From: Lysinibacillus mangiferihumi
GTDB taxonomy: Bacteria; Bacillota; Bacilli; Bacillales_A; Planococcaceae
Direction: 5' to 3'
DNA: 64,000 nucleotides
Assembly: GCF_003049665.1 (NCBI RefSeq)
Contig: NZ_PYWM01000006.1
Span: 62,001 to 126,000 of the forward strand
Shown: positions 16,116-25,005 of the stretch, one piece after another
How the letters are laid out: every line of letters begins with the position of its first letter
How positions within the stretch are numbered: the stretch's first letter is position 1
The notes under the pieces: model-generated
What the model was told of the DNA's origin: nothing
The model's input: only the letters and a program-made list of their open reading frames with translations
Databases searched by the model: none
Position numbers and translations under genes: made by a program

Positions 16116-18863
16116 ATGGATAAAAAAATGAAAATGGGTATTCGGACTAAGATTACCCTCGGTTATGTAGTTATTATTCTTTGTTTACTTGCGTCAGTGA
16201 TTATATTAAACAATCAAATTACTTCCCTACAAAAGGAAAGGAATTTTATTATTAAATATGATTCTCAAGTGCAAACACTTACAAATCGTATTGAAAAATA
16301 TATTTTAGATATGGAAACGAGCCAACGAGGCTATATTATTACTGGTGATTCGAGCTATTTAGAGCCATACGAAAATGCCGAAGAAAATTGGAAGATTGAC
16401 TATGATGAACTCTATCAGTTATTAGAGGATAGAAGCAATCAACAAAAGAAGTTAGATGCTATTAAGGCAACGATCGAACATTGGATAGCGACATCTGGTG
16501 AACCGACAATAAAATTAAAAAAAGAAAAGAATACCGCAGCATTACAAGATTTTTTTAAAGTAGATGTTGGACGCAAAGATATGGACACGATGCGAAAGCA
16601 ATTTGACGCTTTCCGTGCAGATGAGAATGCATTTACGCAAACTAAAGCTCAACAATTAGACAAAACAAATAGTAATTTAACTACGGCATTGTTTGGCATC
16701 TTAGTACTTGTATCTTTTATTGCGATTGTTATAGCTAGTGGGATTTCACGTTCAATCGTCAAAACAATAACAGAGGTCACACAAACAATTAAAGAAATTG
16801 CCGCTTCAAAAGGTAATCATCGAACAAGGATTCACGTTAAAACGAATGATGAAATTAATGCGCTGGCAGATGCGACAAATGAGTTATTAGATACACTGGA
16901 GCGAAGAGAGTGGTTGCAAGCTAATATCGCTGAAATCGTTACGAAATATCAAGGCATTTCTGCTATCACGAAATTGGCTGAAACTTTTCTTTCAGAAATG
17001 GCGCAAAAAACGCAATCATCCTTCGGTGCATTTTATGTGCGAGAAATGCACAATAACGAAGTCTGCTTTGTGAAGAAAGCGTCCTTTGCTGACGCGGGAG
17101 ACAAGGTTGGTATTGACCAATTTAAAATTGGACAAGGTTTAATTGGTCAATGTGCGCTTGAAAAACGGGTTTTCATTAATCATGATGTTTCGCAAGATTA
17201 TCGTTTAATCGGAACAGGTTTAGGTGAAGCACCACCAAAGAGTATTTTTATTTTCCCCATTATATTCGAAGATGAGGTTATAGCTGTTGTAGAACTTGCG
17301 ACGATGAAGAGTTATACAGCGTTACAGCAGGAGTTGGTGAACCAAATAATCGAAACATTTGGATTAACGGTCAATAGCATTTTAGGGCGTATGGAAATTG
17401 TACGACTCTTAAATGAATCAAGAGCCATGACAGAGGAATTACAAGTACAATCGGAAGAGCTACAAACGCAATCGGAAGAGTTACAAATGCAAACAGAAGA
17501 GCTCACGATGATTAATGAACAGCTTGAGGAAAGAACAAAAGAAGCTGAAATGAAAACGAAAGAATTAGAGAGCGCCAAAAAAGATTTAGAAGATAGTGCG
17601 GAGCAACTTGTATTAAATTCTAATTACAAATCTCAGTTTTTAGCCAACATGTCCCACGAATTACGGACACCATTAAATAGCATTTTAATTTTGTCTGAAA
17701 TGTTATCAGAGAATGGCAACGATAATTTAACGGAAGAAGAGATGGAATTTGCAAGAGTCATTCATTCTTCTGGTGAGGATCTACTTGCATTAATCAATGA
17801 TATTTTAGATATATCAAAGGTTGAGGCTGGTAAAATTGAAATTATTTTTGATGAAGTAAATATGAGTGAATTGCCAATGCAAATAGAGCAAATCTTTGCG
17901 CCAGTAGCTAAGAAAAAGAATTTAGAATTGCATATTTCGAAAGCACCAAACGTAGTCGATATTTTCTATACAGACGAAAAGAGATTCCAACAAATTTTAA
18001 AAAATTTATTATCAAATGCATTGAAATTTACGGAACAGGGTTATGTACATTTAGATATTAAGCAGCTTGATCATCAACAACTAACATCTAATATGCAAGA
18101 AGTAAGCACAGAATGGCTTGAAATTACGGTATCTGATACGGGAATAGGTATTCCAAAGGACAAGCATCAGCTAATCTTTGAATCCTTCCAACAAGCAGAT
18201 GGGGCTACTGTACGTAAATATGGTGGAACAGGTCTTGGTTTATCCATTTGTAAGGAATTTGCAAAATTACTTGGAGGTTGGGTTGCATTACAAAGTGAAG
18301 AAGGGAAAGGCAGTAGCTTTACGCTCACTATTCCAAGTTTACCTAACGGCTTAAATACGGCAGCCATAGATTCCGCTTATGTTGAAGTGGTCGCTACACT
18401 AGAAGCTGACGACATTGTTGAAGAAGTGGAAGAGCAAGTAGAGGAAAGCTATCAGGTTTCTCCACAAGAAGTAGAAGTTTTCCAAGGGAAAAATATTTTA
18501 ATCGTAGATGATGATAATCGCAATATCTATGCATTGAAAGCAGCGCTTGAAAAACGAGGCATGAATATTCTCGTTGCGAAAGATGGATTAGAATGTTTAG
18601 AGATTATGGAGACGAATAATAAAATAGATCTTATTCTGATGGATATTATGATGCCGAATATGGATGGATATGAAACAATGTCTAATATTCGTACGAAAAT
18701 GAAGCTTACTGATTTGCCAATTATCGCTTTAACAGCAAAAGCAATGAGTACAGATCGTGATAAATCTCTAGAAGCAGGAGCATCTGATTATATTAGTAAG
18801 CCGTTAAATCTAGATCAATTAGTATCGGTCTTACGCGTATGGCTAGTTTCTAAAGGGAGTTAA
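16116..18863 (+). CDS. rsbK: RsbK-like hybrid sensor histidine kinase
   Basis: The ATG at 16116 (MDKKMKMGIRTK) is preceded by GGTAAAGGTAGGG; the ATG 33 bases earlier has no site. The order in 915 residues is: membrane helix (about 14-33), CHASE3 sensor, second helix (about 188-211), HAMP, GAF (about 280-420) and a coiled coil of repeated (S/T)EELQ(T/M)Q units. HisKA follows with the phosphoacceptor His near 514 in MSHELRTP, then the ATPase with the VSDTGIGIP and GGTGLGLS motifs. A C-terminal receiver has Asp near 843 in LILMDIMMP. This matches RsbK of Bacillus cereus, which controls sigma B through RsbY. The CheR-like gene nine bases downstream and the convergent RsbY-like gene complete that set. 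Confidence 0.8.
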   Translation: MDKKMKMGIRTKITLGYVVIILCLLASVIILNNQITSLQKERNFIIKYDSQVQTLTNRIEKYILDMETSQRGYIITGDSSYLEPYENAEENWKIDYDELYQLLEDRSNQQKKLDAIKATIEHWIATSGEPTIKLKKEKNTAALQDFFKVDVGRKDMDTMRKQFDAFRADENAFTQTKAQQLDKTNSNLTTALFGILVLVSFIAIVIASGISRSIVKTITEVTQTIKEIAASKGNHRTRIHVKTNDEINALADATNELLDTLERREWLQANIAEIVTKYQGISAITKLAETFLSEMAQKTQSSFGAFYVREMHNNEVCFVKKASFADAGDKVGIDQFKIGQGLIGQCALEKRVFINHDVSQDYRLIGTGLGEAPPKSIFIFPIIFEDEVIAVVELATMKSYTALQQELVNQIIETFGLTVNSILGRMEIVRLLNESRAMTEELQVQSEELQTQSEELQMQTEELTMINEQLEERTKEAEMKTKELESAKKDLEDSAEQLVLNSNYKSQFLANMSHELRTPLNSILILSEMLSENGNDNLTEEEMEFARVIHSSGEDLLALINDILDISKVEAGKIEIIFDEVNMSELPMQIEQIFAPVAKKKNLELHISKAPNVVDIFYTDEKRFQQILKNLLSNALKFTEQGYVHLDIKQLDHQQLTSNMQEVSTEWLEITVSDTGIGIPKDKHQLIFESFQQADGATVRKYGGTGLGLSICKEFAKLLGGWVALQSEEGKGSSFTLTIPSLPNGLNTAAIDSAYVEVVATLEADDIVEEVEEQVEESYQVSPQEVEVFQGKNILIVDDDNRNIYALKAALEKRGMNILVAKDGLECLEIMETNNKIDLILMDIMMPNMDGYETMSNIRTKMKLTDLPIIALTAKAMSTDRDKSLEAGASDYISKPLNLDQLVSVLRVWLVSKGS

Positions 18864-18872
18864 AATATAAGC

Positions 18873-19733
18873 ATGGATAATCAATTCCAAAATTTTGAGC
18901 TAAAGCAACAAATGAATAAGCATGCAGATATGGAAATTGAGTTACTACTCGAAGCAATCTATCGTTTATCCGGTTTTGATTTTCGACAATATAATCGCTC
19001 ATCTATTTCTCGTCGGATCTATAATCGGATGAGGGTGAGTAATATACCGACGATTTCTCGGGTACAAGAAAAAGCGATACATGAAGAAAGTTTTTTGGAG
19101 CAGCTCTTGAATGATTTTTCTATAAATGTCACGGAAATGTTTCGTAATCCTAGCTTTTTTAAAGCGTTCCGTAAAGAAGTTGTGCCCTATTTAAGACAGT
19201 ACCCAGAAATTCGTATATGGCATGCAGGATGTGCTACAGGCGAAGAGGTGTACTCAATGGCTATATTATTACAGGAAGAAGGACTAATAGATAGGTCTGT
19301 GATTTACGCTACGGATATGAATGAGCATGTGTTAGAAAAGGCAAAAAAGGGCGCCTTCTCAATAAAAAAAATGCAAGCATATACAACGAATTATATGCTT
19401 GCGGGGGGGAATCATGCTTTTTCGGAATACTATAAAACGGACTATCAATACGCCTATTTCCATCCGGAACTTTTAAAAAATATTATTTTTGCACAGCATA
19501 ATTTAGTAACAGATCAATCATTTAATGAATTTCATGTGATTGTCTGCCGCAATGTTTTAATTTATTTTTCTCCTGCTCTACAAAGCCAAGTACATCATTT
19601 ATTTTACGATAGTCTAAGCCGAGATGGCTTTTTATGCTTAGGAGATAAAGAAACGCTACGTTGTGACGGGATCATTTCAAAATATAATGAAACTGTTGCC
19701 ATTGAAAAAATTTATCAAAAAAAAAGAAGGTAG
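18873..19733 (+). CDS. rsbM: CheR-type protein methyltransferase, RsbM-like
   Basis: The 286-residue protein has a CheR N-terminal helical domain (about 20-75, with SSISRRIYNRM) and a SAM-binding catalytic domain with the motif IWHAGCATGEEVYS. It also has the CheR signatures NVTEMFRNPSFF and IVCRNVLIYF. CheR enzymes transfer methyl groups to glutamates of receptors. In Bacillus cereus the equivalent, RsbM, methylates the hybrid kinase RsbK encoded next to it and damps sigma-B activation. Here it is nine bases downstream of the RsbK-like gene and almost certainly cotranscribed. No chemotaxis CheB or CheD lies nearby, which favours the RsbM role. Confidence 0.8.
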   Translation: MDNQFQNFELKQQMNKHADMEIELLLEAIYRLSGFDFRQYNRSSISRRIYNRMRVSNIPTISRVQEKAIHEESFLEQLLNDFSINVTEMFRNPSFFKAFRKEVVPYLRQYPEIRIWHAGCATGEEVYSMAILLQEEGLIDRSVIYATDMNEHVLEKAKKGAFSIKKMQAYTTNYMLAGGNHAFSEYYKTDYQYAYFHPELLKNIIFAQHNLVTDQSFNEFHVIVCRNVLIYFSPALQSQVHHLFYDSLSRDGFLCLGDKETLRCDGIISKYNETVAIEKIYQKKRR

Positions 19734-19739
19734 TCATAG

Positions 19740-19817
19740 AAAAAATCCGCTATACATTCTGTTGCAGACATTGCGTTTACGCTTGTCAGCGGCAGAAGTG
19801 TATGCGGATTTTTGAAA
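19740..19817. terminator. Large hairpin between convergent rsbM and rsbY genes
   Basis: AAAATCCGCTATACATTCTG pairs with CAGAAGTGTATGCGGATTTT around a loop of about 35 bases, with A and T runs outside. It can end transcription from both sides and resembles the outer arms of repeat family B. Confidence 0.65.
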
Positions 19818-19833
19818 TTACTGACTCCTAAAT

Positions 19834-20976
19834 TTACATTGCTTGTGCTTGAATCATTAATACACACATATCGTCCGGTTGGTTTTTTTGCTTTTCTTTA
19901 GGTAGTAAATTATCAATCAGACATTGTGTATAATTCCATTTGTTTGAGGTTAGTTTTTGTAAAAGTTTTTCAGATTCTATTTCGCATGGTCCCATCGCCT
20001 CTAAAACCCCATCCGTATATAAAACAATTTGAACATCCTTATGATATTTAATTGTTTGTTTTTGTACCTTTATTTCTTCAAAAAAGCCAACAGCACAGCT
20101 TCCTTGGTTTAAAGGAACTAGTGTAGTTTCATCAACAAGTGCGTATCCAGCAGGATGGCCCGCGTTAACGTATTCAATTGTTTTTTGTTCCGTATCAATT
20201 ACTATGTAAATAGCTGTAAAGTAATGAATATTTTCTTCCTTTGCATTTTGCAGAAGCGTCATATAACGATTCAGTTCCTTAATAACGAGCTCGGGTTCCA
20301 CCAACTGTTTGACAGCTTCCCTTAGTACAGAAGAGATAAACATACAAACGAGCGCTGCTGGTATACCGTGACCCATCATATCGAGTAAAATAACCGCGTA
20401 ACGGTGATCGTTAATTTTATACCAATAGTACATATCCCCTGCTAAATTTGAAGAGGGGAGGTAGGATACCTCGATTTGAATATGATCTTCAGTTAAAGGT
20501 GCACTTAGTAAACTGCGTTGTACACGTGTGGCTAAATCTAATTCATACTTGATTTTCATTTCTTGTTTCATATGCCAATCTAATTCAGCCTTTAATCTTA
20601 GAGCAACACGAATTCTTGCAAGAAGTTCAGTCTTATTGATGGGCTTGGTAATATAATCGACCCCTCCAATATCGAGTGCTTCCGCAAGCTTGTTTTTATC
20701 TTCTAATGCTGTAACGAAAATAATTTGAATATCTTTGAATTTTTCATTTTGTTTTATCCGTTTGCAAGCTTCAATACCATCTATTTCAGGCATCATAATG
20801 TCTAATAAAATCAGCTCGACAGAAGTACCTGCGGGATTTTTTGCATCTAACTGAAGATAGTCGAAAAGCTCATAAGCTGATGAAAGAGATACACAGTTAT
20901 CATAACCTGCATTTTTTAAAATTTTTTCGATTACAAATAGATTGACTGAATTGTCATCTACAAGAAGAATTGTCAT
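19834..20976 (-). CDS. rsbY: RsbY-like response regulator with PP2C-type phosphatase
   Basis: Residues 1-125 form a receiver domain with phosphoacceptor Asp59 (LILLDIMMPEIDG) and YITKP. Residues 170-375 form a SpoIIE/RsbU-type PP2C domain with metal-binding motifs LAGDMYYW, LLDMMGHG, YVNAGH, YTDGVLEA and the terminal QPDDM. In Bacillus cereus RsbY is phosphorylated by RsbK and then dephosphorylates the anti-anti-sigma factor RsbV, releasing sigma B. The gene converges on the rsbK-rsbM pair. A sigma-B-like promoter lies about 235 bases upstream. RsbV, RsbW and SigB themselves are not in this window. Confidence 0.82.
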   Translation of the reverse strand: MTILLVDDNSVNLFVIEKILKNAGYDNCVSLSSAYELFDYLQLDAKNPAGTSVELILLDIMMPEIDGIEACKRIKQNEKFKDIQIIFVTALEDKNKLAEALDIGGVDYITKPINKTELLARIRVALRLKAELDWHMKQEMKIKYELDLATRVQRSLLSAPLTEDHIQIEVSYLPSSNLAGDMYYWYKINDHRYAVILLDMMGHGIPAALVCMFISSVLREAVKQLVEPELVIKELNRYMTLLQNAKEENIHYFTAIYIVIDTEQKTIEYVNAGHPAGYALVDETTLVPLNQGSCAVGFFEEIKVQKQTIKYHKDVQIVLYTDGVLEAMGPCEIESEKLLQKLTSNKWNYTQCLIDNLLPKEKQKNQPDDMCVLMIQAQAM

Positions 20977-21211
20977 AGTTTTTTCCCCTTAGTCTGCTTG
21001 AACCATTGATGAAGTGCAGATTATAAATTGTATTAAAAATACTCTTAACATCATTATTATACAAAACATTAGAGAATAACGGTATTTTAATGAATTTAAG
21101 GTATATTTTACTAGGAAATAAGTTTGTTTTTTATTGCTAAACCTCTGTTAACTATAGGTGAAAGTCACAACGAGTAGTGAAAAAATATGAAAAAAAATCA
21201 ATATTAATTTA

Positions 21212-21238
21212 TTACCCGTTCTGTTTGGGGATTTAAAC
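21212..21238 (-). promoter_or_regulatory. Sigma-B-like promoter upstream of rsbY-like gene
   Basis: On the minus strand, GTTTAA, 15 bases, then GGGTAA. The match to the sigma-B consensus is close, and it lies just past the stop of the gene at 21257-22276, reading towards rsbY. The leader would be about 230 bases. Confidence 0.45.
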
Positions 21239-21256
21239 TATTTTTCACAAAGAATT

Positions 21257-22276
21257 TTAGCGCTTTTTAGCCTTTTTAAAGCCACTATAAATATCAAATG
21301 CACTTGCTAGAAGCGTCAGAGTAATGACGACCAGTAGTATGCGGTCTAGCGTAAACAAAATCTTTGTAGAAGTGGTTTCCATAATAGCCGCCATATAGGG
21401 TATTGCCGCACTATGAATAATATCAGGCTGATTTGCCATGACAATCAACACAATTGTACCAATACATTGAAGAACGGCACTTATAATGGCAATCGGCATG
21501 GTCCATTGTCTAACCTTCCATTTATATATGGTTAAAGCCATACTTAAAACGATGCAAAATAAAATAATCGGTCTATAAGACAAGAGGGTATCTTGGTTGA
21601 AAATAGGCATAACAAATTTTAAGCCACTTCTTTCATCCGAAGAGTAAATTCCAATCAGATGAGCGGCATTCAAATAAACAAACGTAAAAATGGCTATTCC
21701 TAATAGGCTAAAGATAATATCAGTAAGCGGTATATAATTGTCTTTGTCGATAATTTTTGTTTTCTTTAAATCTTCCGGTGTCCATTCTTTGTTGCTTTTC
21801 ATAAAGAATAGTATATTTTTCGTGTTACCATAGCGTTCCGTTATGATAAAGGCAATGGTAACCCAAAACAGTACTTGTAATACTACTTCGATCATAGTGG
21901 CAATCGTTATAGATATGGCTTGAATAATAGCAGACAACAGCAATCCATCCGCTGGGAAGGAAAAAATACTTTTTACAAGAAGTACAATTATTGTAATAAG
22001 GATTGCCCAAGGAAGCACTACTTTGATTGTCTGCATGTAAGTGCTGTACAGTTCAGGACCAATTAAATATTTCGGTTCCTGTTGATAGCTCGCTGCAAGT
22101 TTTGCTGGGTCTCCAAGTTTTAAAAGAGCCTCTTTTACCTCTAATTCTGAAAAATCTTCGGGTAACATATCCTCAATTGTAGATTTTAATTCAACTCCAA
22201 TCGCGTCCCTTTTATTTTTAGGAATCCTTCGAATCACTTCATAAAGATAGGCATCAATCATATCCAACTTTGTCAT
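21257..22276 (-). CDS. HAAS-domain multi-pass membrane protein
   Basis: The start is preceded by AAGGAGGATG. Residues 1-68 form a HAAS-like helical domain (MIDAYLYEVIRRIPKNKR, ELKSTIEDML, LEVKEALLKLGDPAKLAASY). The rest of the 339 residues contain about seven hydrophobic helices. Proteins of this layout are usually encoded after a PadR regulator, but none precedes it here, and the divergent neighbour is an acetyltransferase. The specific role is unknown. Confidence 0.75.
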   Translation of the reverse strand: MTKLDMIDAYLYEVIRRIPKNKRDAIGVELKSTIEDMLPEDFSELEVKEALLKLGDPAKLAASYQQEPKYLIGPELYSTYMQTIKVVLPWAILITIIVLLVKSIFSFPADGLLLSAIIQAISITIATMIEVVLQVLFWVTIAFIITERYGNTKNILFFMKSNKEWTPEDLKKTKIIDKDNYIPLTDIIFSLLGIAIFTFVYLNAAHLIGIYSSDERSGLKFVMPIFNQDTLLSYRPIILFCIVLSMALTIYKWKVRQWTMPIAIISAVLQCIGTIVLIVMANQPDIIHSAAIPYMAAIMETTSTKILFTLDRILLVVITLTLLASAFDIYSGFKKAKKR

Positions 22277-22590
22277 CCTCCTTATAGTAATGTATATAGC
22301 CCTAACAACGTTGTTAGAAGCAAATGAAATAGCGTTTCAACACATCATTTTTGAGGCAACTACTACGCTCCCTGTTTTGCATTTCCCAGCGAACATATTG
22401 ATATTGGGGGAAGCTAACAGCCCCTTGCCTTCGAAGGCACATTCTTATCGACACACATTTTTTAGCTACTCTACAGTTATCATACAGTAATGAATCGTGT
22501 GTGGTAATATATGTTATTAATAGGGGCAGGAATTAATGTGAAAGCAAATGGCATTAAGCCAAATAATTTTATAATAATAGGAGGGTGTAT
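22277..22590. other. Intergenic region with two short palindromes
   Basis: CTAACAACGTTGTTAG (22302-22317) and TGCCTTCGAAGGCA (22426-22439) are perfect palindromes of 16 and 14 bases. They lie between the divergent HAAS-domain and acetyltransferase genes. The first is about 26 bases from the HAAS start and could be an operator. The second lies in a GC-richer patch that may be a repeat remnant. A 66-codon frame across the region has no ribosome site. Confidence 0.4.
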
Positions 22591-23847
22591 ATGCGAATTG
22601 TAAAGAAAATTCAAGAAGAAGAGGAAGTTTTAAAATATGTAGATATTGCTATTGGTGCTTATCCGGGAGTCGTGCAAACTTCTCCACAAACAAAGGAGCG
22701 ATTAGTATCCATTTTTAAGCATAACATGAGCAATGAACCCACTATAAATTATTATGGACTATGGGAAAACCACAATTTATTGGGTGGTATGCGTATCCAT
22801 GATTTTAAAATGAACTTATTTTCGAATATCATTCCAATTGGTGGTGTTGGTCAAGTTGCAGTAGACTTACTGCATAAAAAAGAGCGAGTTGCTAAAGAAC
22901 TAATCGACCATTTCTATCAAATTTTTTTAGAGAAAGATGTGCACATCGTTGCCTTATATCCATTTAGACCTGATTTTTATAAAAAAATGGGCTTTGGTTA
23001 TGGACCGAAAATGTACCAATATTCAGTGCAACCATCAAGCTTTCCAAAAGGGTCTACCAAACAGCATCTTAAATATTTACATCAACAGGACCAGCAATTG
23101 TTGGAAGAATGTTATAACAGAATAGCACTGAAAAAGCATGGTATGTTTTTAAAAACAAAAAATGAGTTGGATAGCATTTTTCAAAATTCGCAAAACTATA
23201 TTATAGCAGTCGACAAAGATGACCATATAGAAGGCTATATCGTCTTTTCGTTTAAAAAGCAAAGTGAGTCGAATTTTTTGCTGAATAATATGGTTATAAA
23301 AGAATTTCTATATGAAACACCCGAGGCTTTACTGGAGCTTAGTACGTTTTTAAATAGTCAGGCAGATCAAGTAAATCGAATTGAATGGCATACACAGGAT
23401 GACAATATTCATTTCTTTTTAGGGGATGTCCGTAATGAATCCAATCATTTAATTCCGAGTGTATACCATGCCAATGCTATTGTAGGGATTGGTTTAATGT
23501 ATCGGATAATCAATGTAAGAGGTTTCTTTCAGGAACTCAAGCGACATCATTTTAATAAAAGCAATATAACGTTTAAGCTTACTGTTTGTGATTCGTTGTT
23601 AGAAGAAAATAATAATCCTCTTATAATAAGAGCGGTAGATGGCGCTCTGGAGATGTTAGAAAACGCACACTATGATGTAGAAATGACGATTGATATTGCG
23701 GAGCTTTCTTCGCTAGTGATGGGCGTGGTGACGGTTCAAGAATTATTTATGCTCGGCATGCTAAAGGTTAGTGATGAGCAGTTTTTACAGGAATTGCACA
23801 AGTTCTTCTTTGTTTTGAATAAACCAACGTGTGTAACAGCATTCTAA
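22591..23847 (+). CDS. GNAT acetyltransferase, Eis family
   Basis: The ATG at 22591 follows TAGGAGGGTG. The 418-residue protein has the Eis architecture. An N-terminal GNAT domain (about 1-135) has the acetyl-CoA loop region IGGVGQVAVDLLHKKERVAKEL and ALYPFRPDFYKKMGFGYG. A second GNAT-like domain follows, then a C-terminal sterol-carrier-like domain (about 310-410). Eis enzymes acetylate amines of aminoglycosides or peptides and end in an essential carboxylate; here the chain ends TCVTAF. The substrate is not predictable. It is a single gene converging on psiE. Confidence 0.85.
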   Translation: MRIVKKIQEEEEVLKYVDIAIGAYPGVVQTSPQTKERLVSIFKHNMSNEPTINYYGLWENHNLLGGMRIHDFKMNLFSNIIPIGGVGQVAVDLLHKKERVAKELIDHFYQIFLEKDVHIVALYPFRPDFYKKMGFGYGPKMYQYSVQPSSFPKGSTKQHLKYLHQQDQQLLEECYNRIALKKHGMFLKTKNELDSIFQNSQNYIIAVDKDDHIEGYIVFSFKKQSESNFLLNNMVIKEFLYETPEALLELSTFLNSQADQVNRIEWHTQDDNIHFFLGDVRNESNHLIPSVYHANAIVGIGLMYRIINVRGFFQELKRHHFNKSNITFKLTVCDSLLEENNNPLIIRAVDGALEMLENAHYDVEMTIDIAELSSLVMGVVTVQELFMLGMLKVSDEQFLQELHKFFFVLNKPTCVTAF

Positions 23848-23877
23848 TAGGAGAAAGACGTTAAAATTTTTTTCGTG

Positions 23878-24327
23878 TTAATCCTTTTTCATTAGGATGG
23901 ATGAACGAACGGGTCTTTCTAAAGGTGTAATATTAATAATAAAATAGCTAATAATTAATATTAAAATAATAAGGGCATAGATTAATGTGTTAATGGCATG
24001 ATCGTGTTCGACAATGATTAAGCGAATCATTGCTGTAATCCCTATATAGATAAAGTATCGTAGCGGGAAATGGTAATCCTCTTTAAAGTACTTAATAATC
24101 ATTGTAATAAATTCAAAATACAAAAAGAAAATAAGAATATTTGCTAGGAAAAGTTTGTAGTCACTAGTACCGCCTTTTAATAAGATGTTTAGAAACTCAA
24201 TGAGCTCTTTCATAAGCAGGAAGGACAGTATAAGTGCTAATAATACAAGGCAGACGTTGAGAAATAATTGTAAAGATTTTGGGACAGCTTTGACAAGTTG
24301 TTGATACGTATTATGCTTGTGATTCAT
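23878..24327 (-). CDS. psiE: PsiE-family membrane protein
   Basis: The 149-residue protein has four hydrophobic helices and the PsiE signature region FLYFEFITMIIKYFKEDYHFPLRY, followed by RYFIYIGITAMIRLIIVEHD. PsiE was named from phosphate-starvation induction in Escherichia coli; its biochemical role is unknown. The length is slightly above the enteric form. No Pho box is recognisable by eye. It is monocistronic. Confidence 0.85.
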   Translation of the reverse strand: MNHKHNTYQQLVKAVPKSLQLFLNVCLVLLALILSFLLMKELIEFLNILLKGGTSDYKLFLANILIFFLYFEFITMIIKYFKEDYHFPLRYFIYIGITAMIRLIIVEHDHAINTLIYALIILILIISYFIINITPLERPVRSSILMKKD

Positions 24328-24569
24328 GTAATTCCTCCATCTTCTTATTTAAACATAATATTTATCTTATAGAATATGAATAAAACGTCGAAAAGAGAAT
24401 AGCAATTGGTGTATTTTCTTACTTTTATTGAATATAACATGATAACGTAAACAGAAGATGCGTAATACTGTAAATAACTGTATAGTATTGTAAAAGAAAG
24501 TTTTTAAAAAATTTAGGCTGTATGATAAAATAGAGTTGCATGAATATAAAATAAAAGGGGTTTTTTTAA

Positions 24570-24794
24570 ATGGCAAAAGCAGCAAAATCTGATGCAAAAA
24601 TTACACCAGAACGTTTAGAAGAGGCATTAAATGTTCGTGACCGTCTTATTATTGAGTTATTAGTTCAAGTTCTTGACGAGAAATTAGTCATTGAACGTCC
24701 TGTATTACGTGAGCGTTTAGGTAACCTTGTAGACCTTTCTGATCATGATGCAGAATTACAAGAAACTTTACATGCTGTAATCAACAAGCTGTAA
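24570..24794 (+). CDS. Conserved small helical protein of unknown function
   Basis: A 74-residue acidic, helix-prone protein (MAKAAKSDAKITPERLEEAL ... VINKL) with no signal or membrane segment. The ribosome site AAAAGGGG lies seven to nine bases before the ATG. Codon use is strongly biased to CGT, TTA and GAA, as in highly expressed genes. An imperfect palindrome (24463-24489) and a TATGATAAAAT box lie upstream, and a terminator follows. I do not recognise the family. The heptad-like Leu, Ile and Val spacing suggests a small helical bundle or dimer. Confidence 0.75.
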   Translation: MAKAAKSDAKITPERLEEALNVRDRLIIELLVQVLDEKLVIERPVLRERLGNLVDLSDHDAELQETLHAVINKL

Positions 24795-24846
24795 TATCTA
24801 AGCTTTAAAGGCGATTAGTAAAGCATCAAGATGTACTTCAAACAGG

Positions 24847-24870
24847 CAAGCTCCTTTGGGGGGCTTGTTT
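24847..24870 (+). terminator. Rho-independent terminator
   Basis: CAAGCTCC and GGGGCTTG pair around a short loop with one wobble, followed by TTTCTTT, downstream of the 74-residue protein gene. Confidence 0.7.
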
Positions 24871-24939
24871 CTTTGTCTATGGGATATTTCAAGTGCATTG
24901 TGTAGAATTATCAACTTTCGCCATAATCGTATGAAAAGT

Positions 24940-24989
24940 GAAAAGTACCCTATAAGATAGATTGTTGTCTATCCTATAGGGTACTTTTC
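24940..24989. terminator. Strong hairpin terminator downstream of guaC
   Basis: GAAAAGTACCCTATA and TATAGGGTACTTTTC form a 15-bp stem, extended by GATAG/CTATC after one unpaired base. It lies 16 bases after the guaC stop and can work in both directions. Confidence 0.8.
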
Positions 24990-25005
24990 GTTAAGCTAAT
25001 AGTGC

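Noticed and set aside
22290-22490. 66-codon plus-strand frame between divergent genes
   Set aside because: It starts without a ribosome site inside the likely promoter region and has no recognisable pattern.
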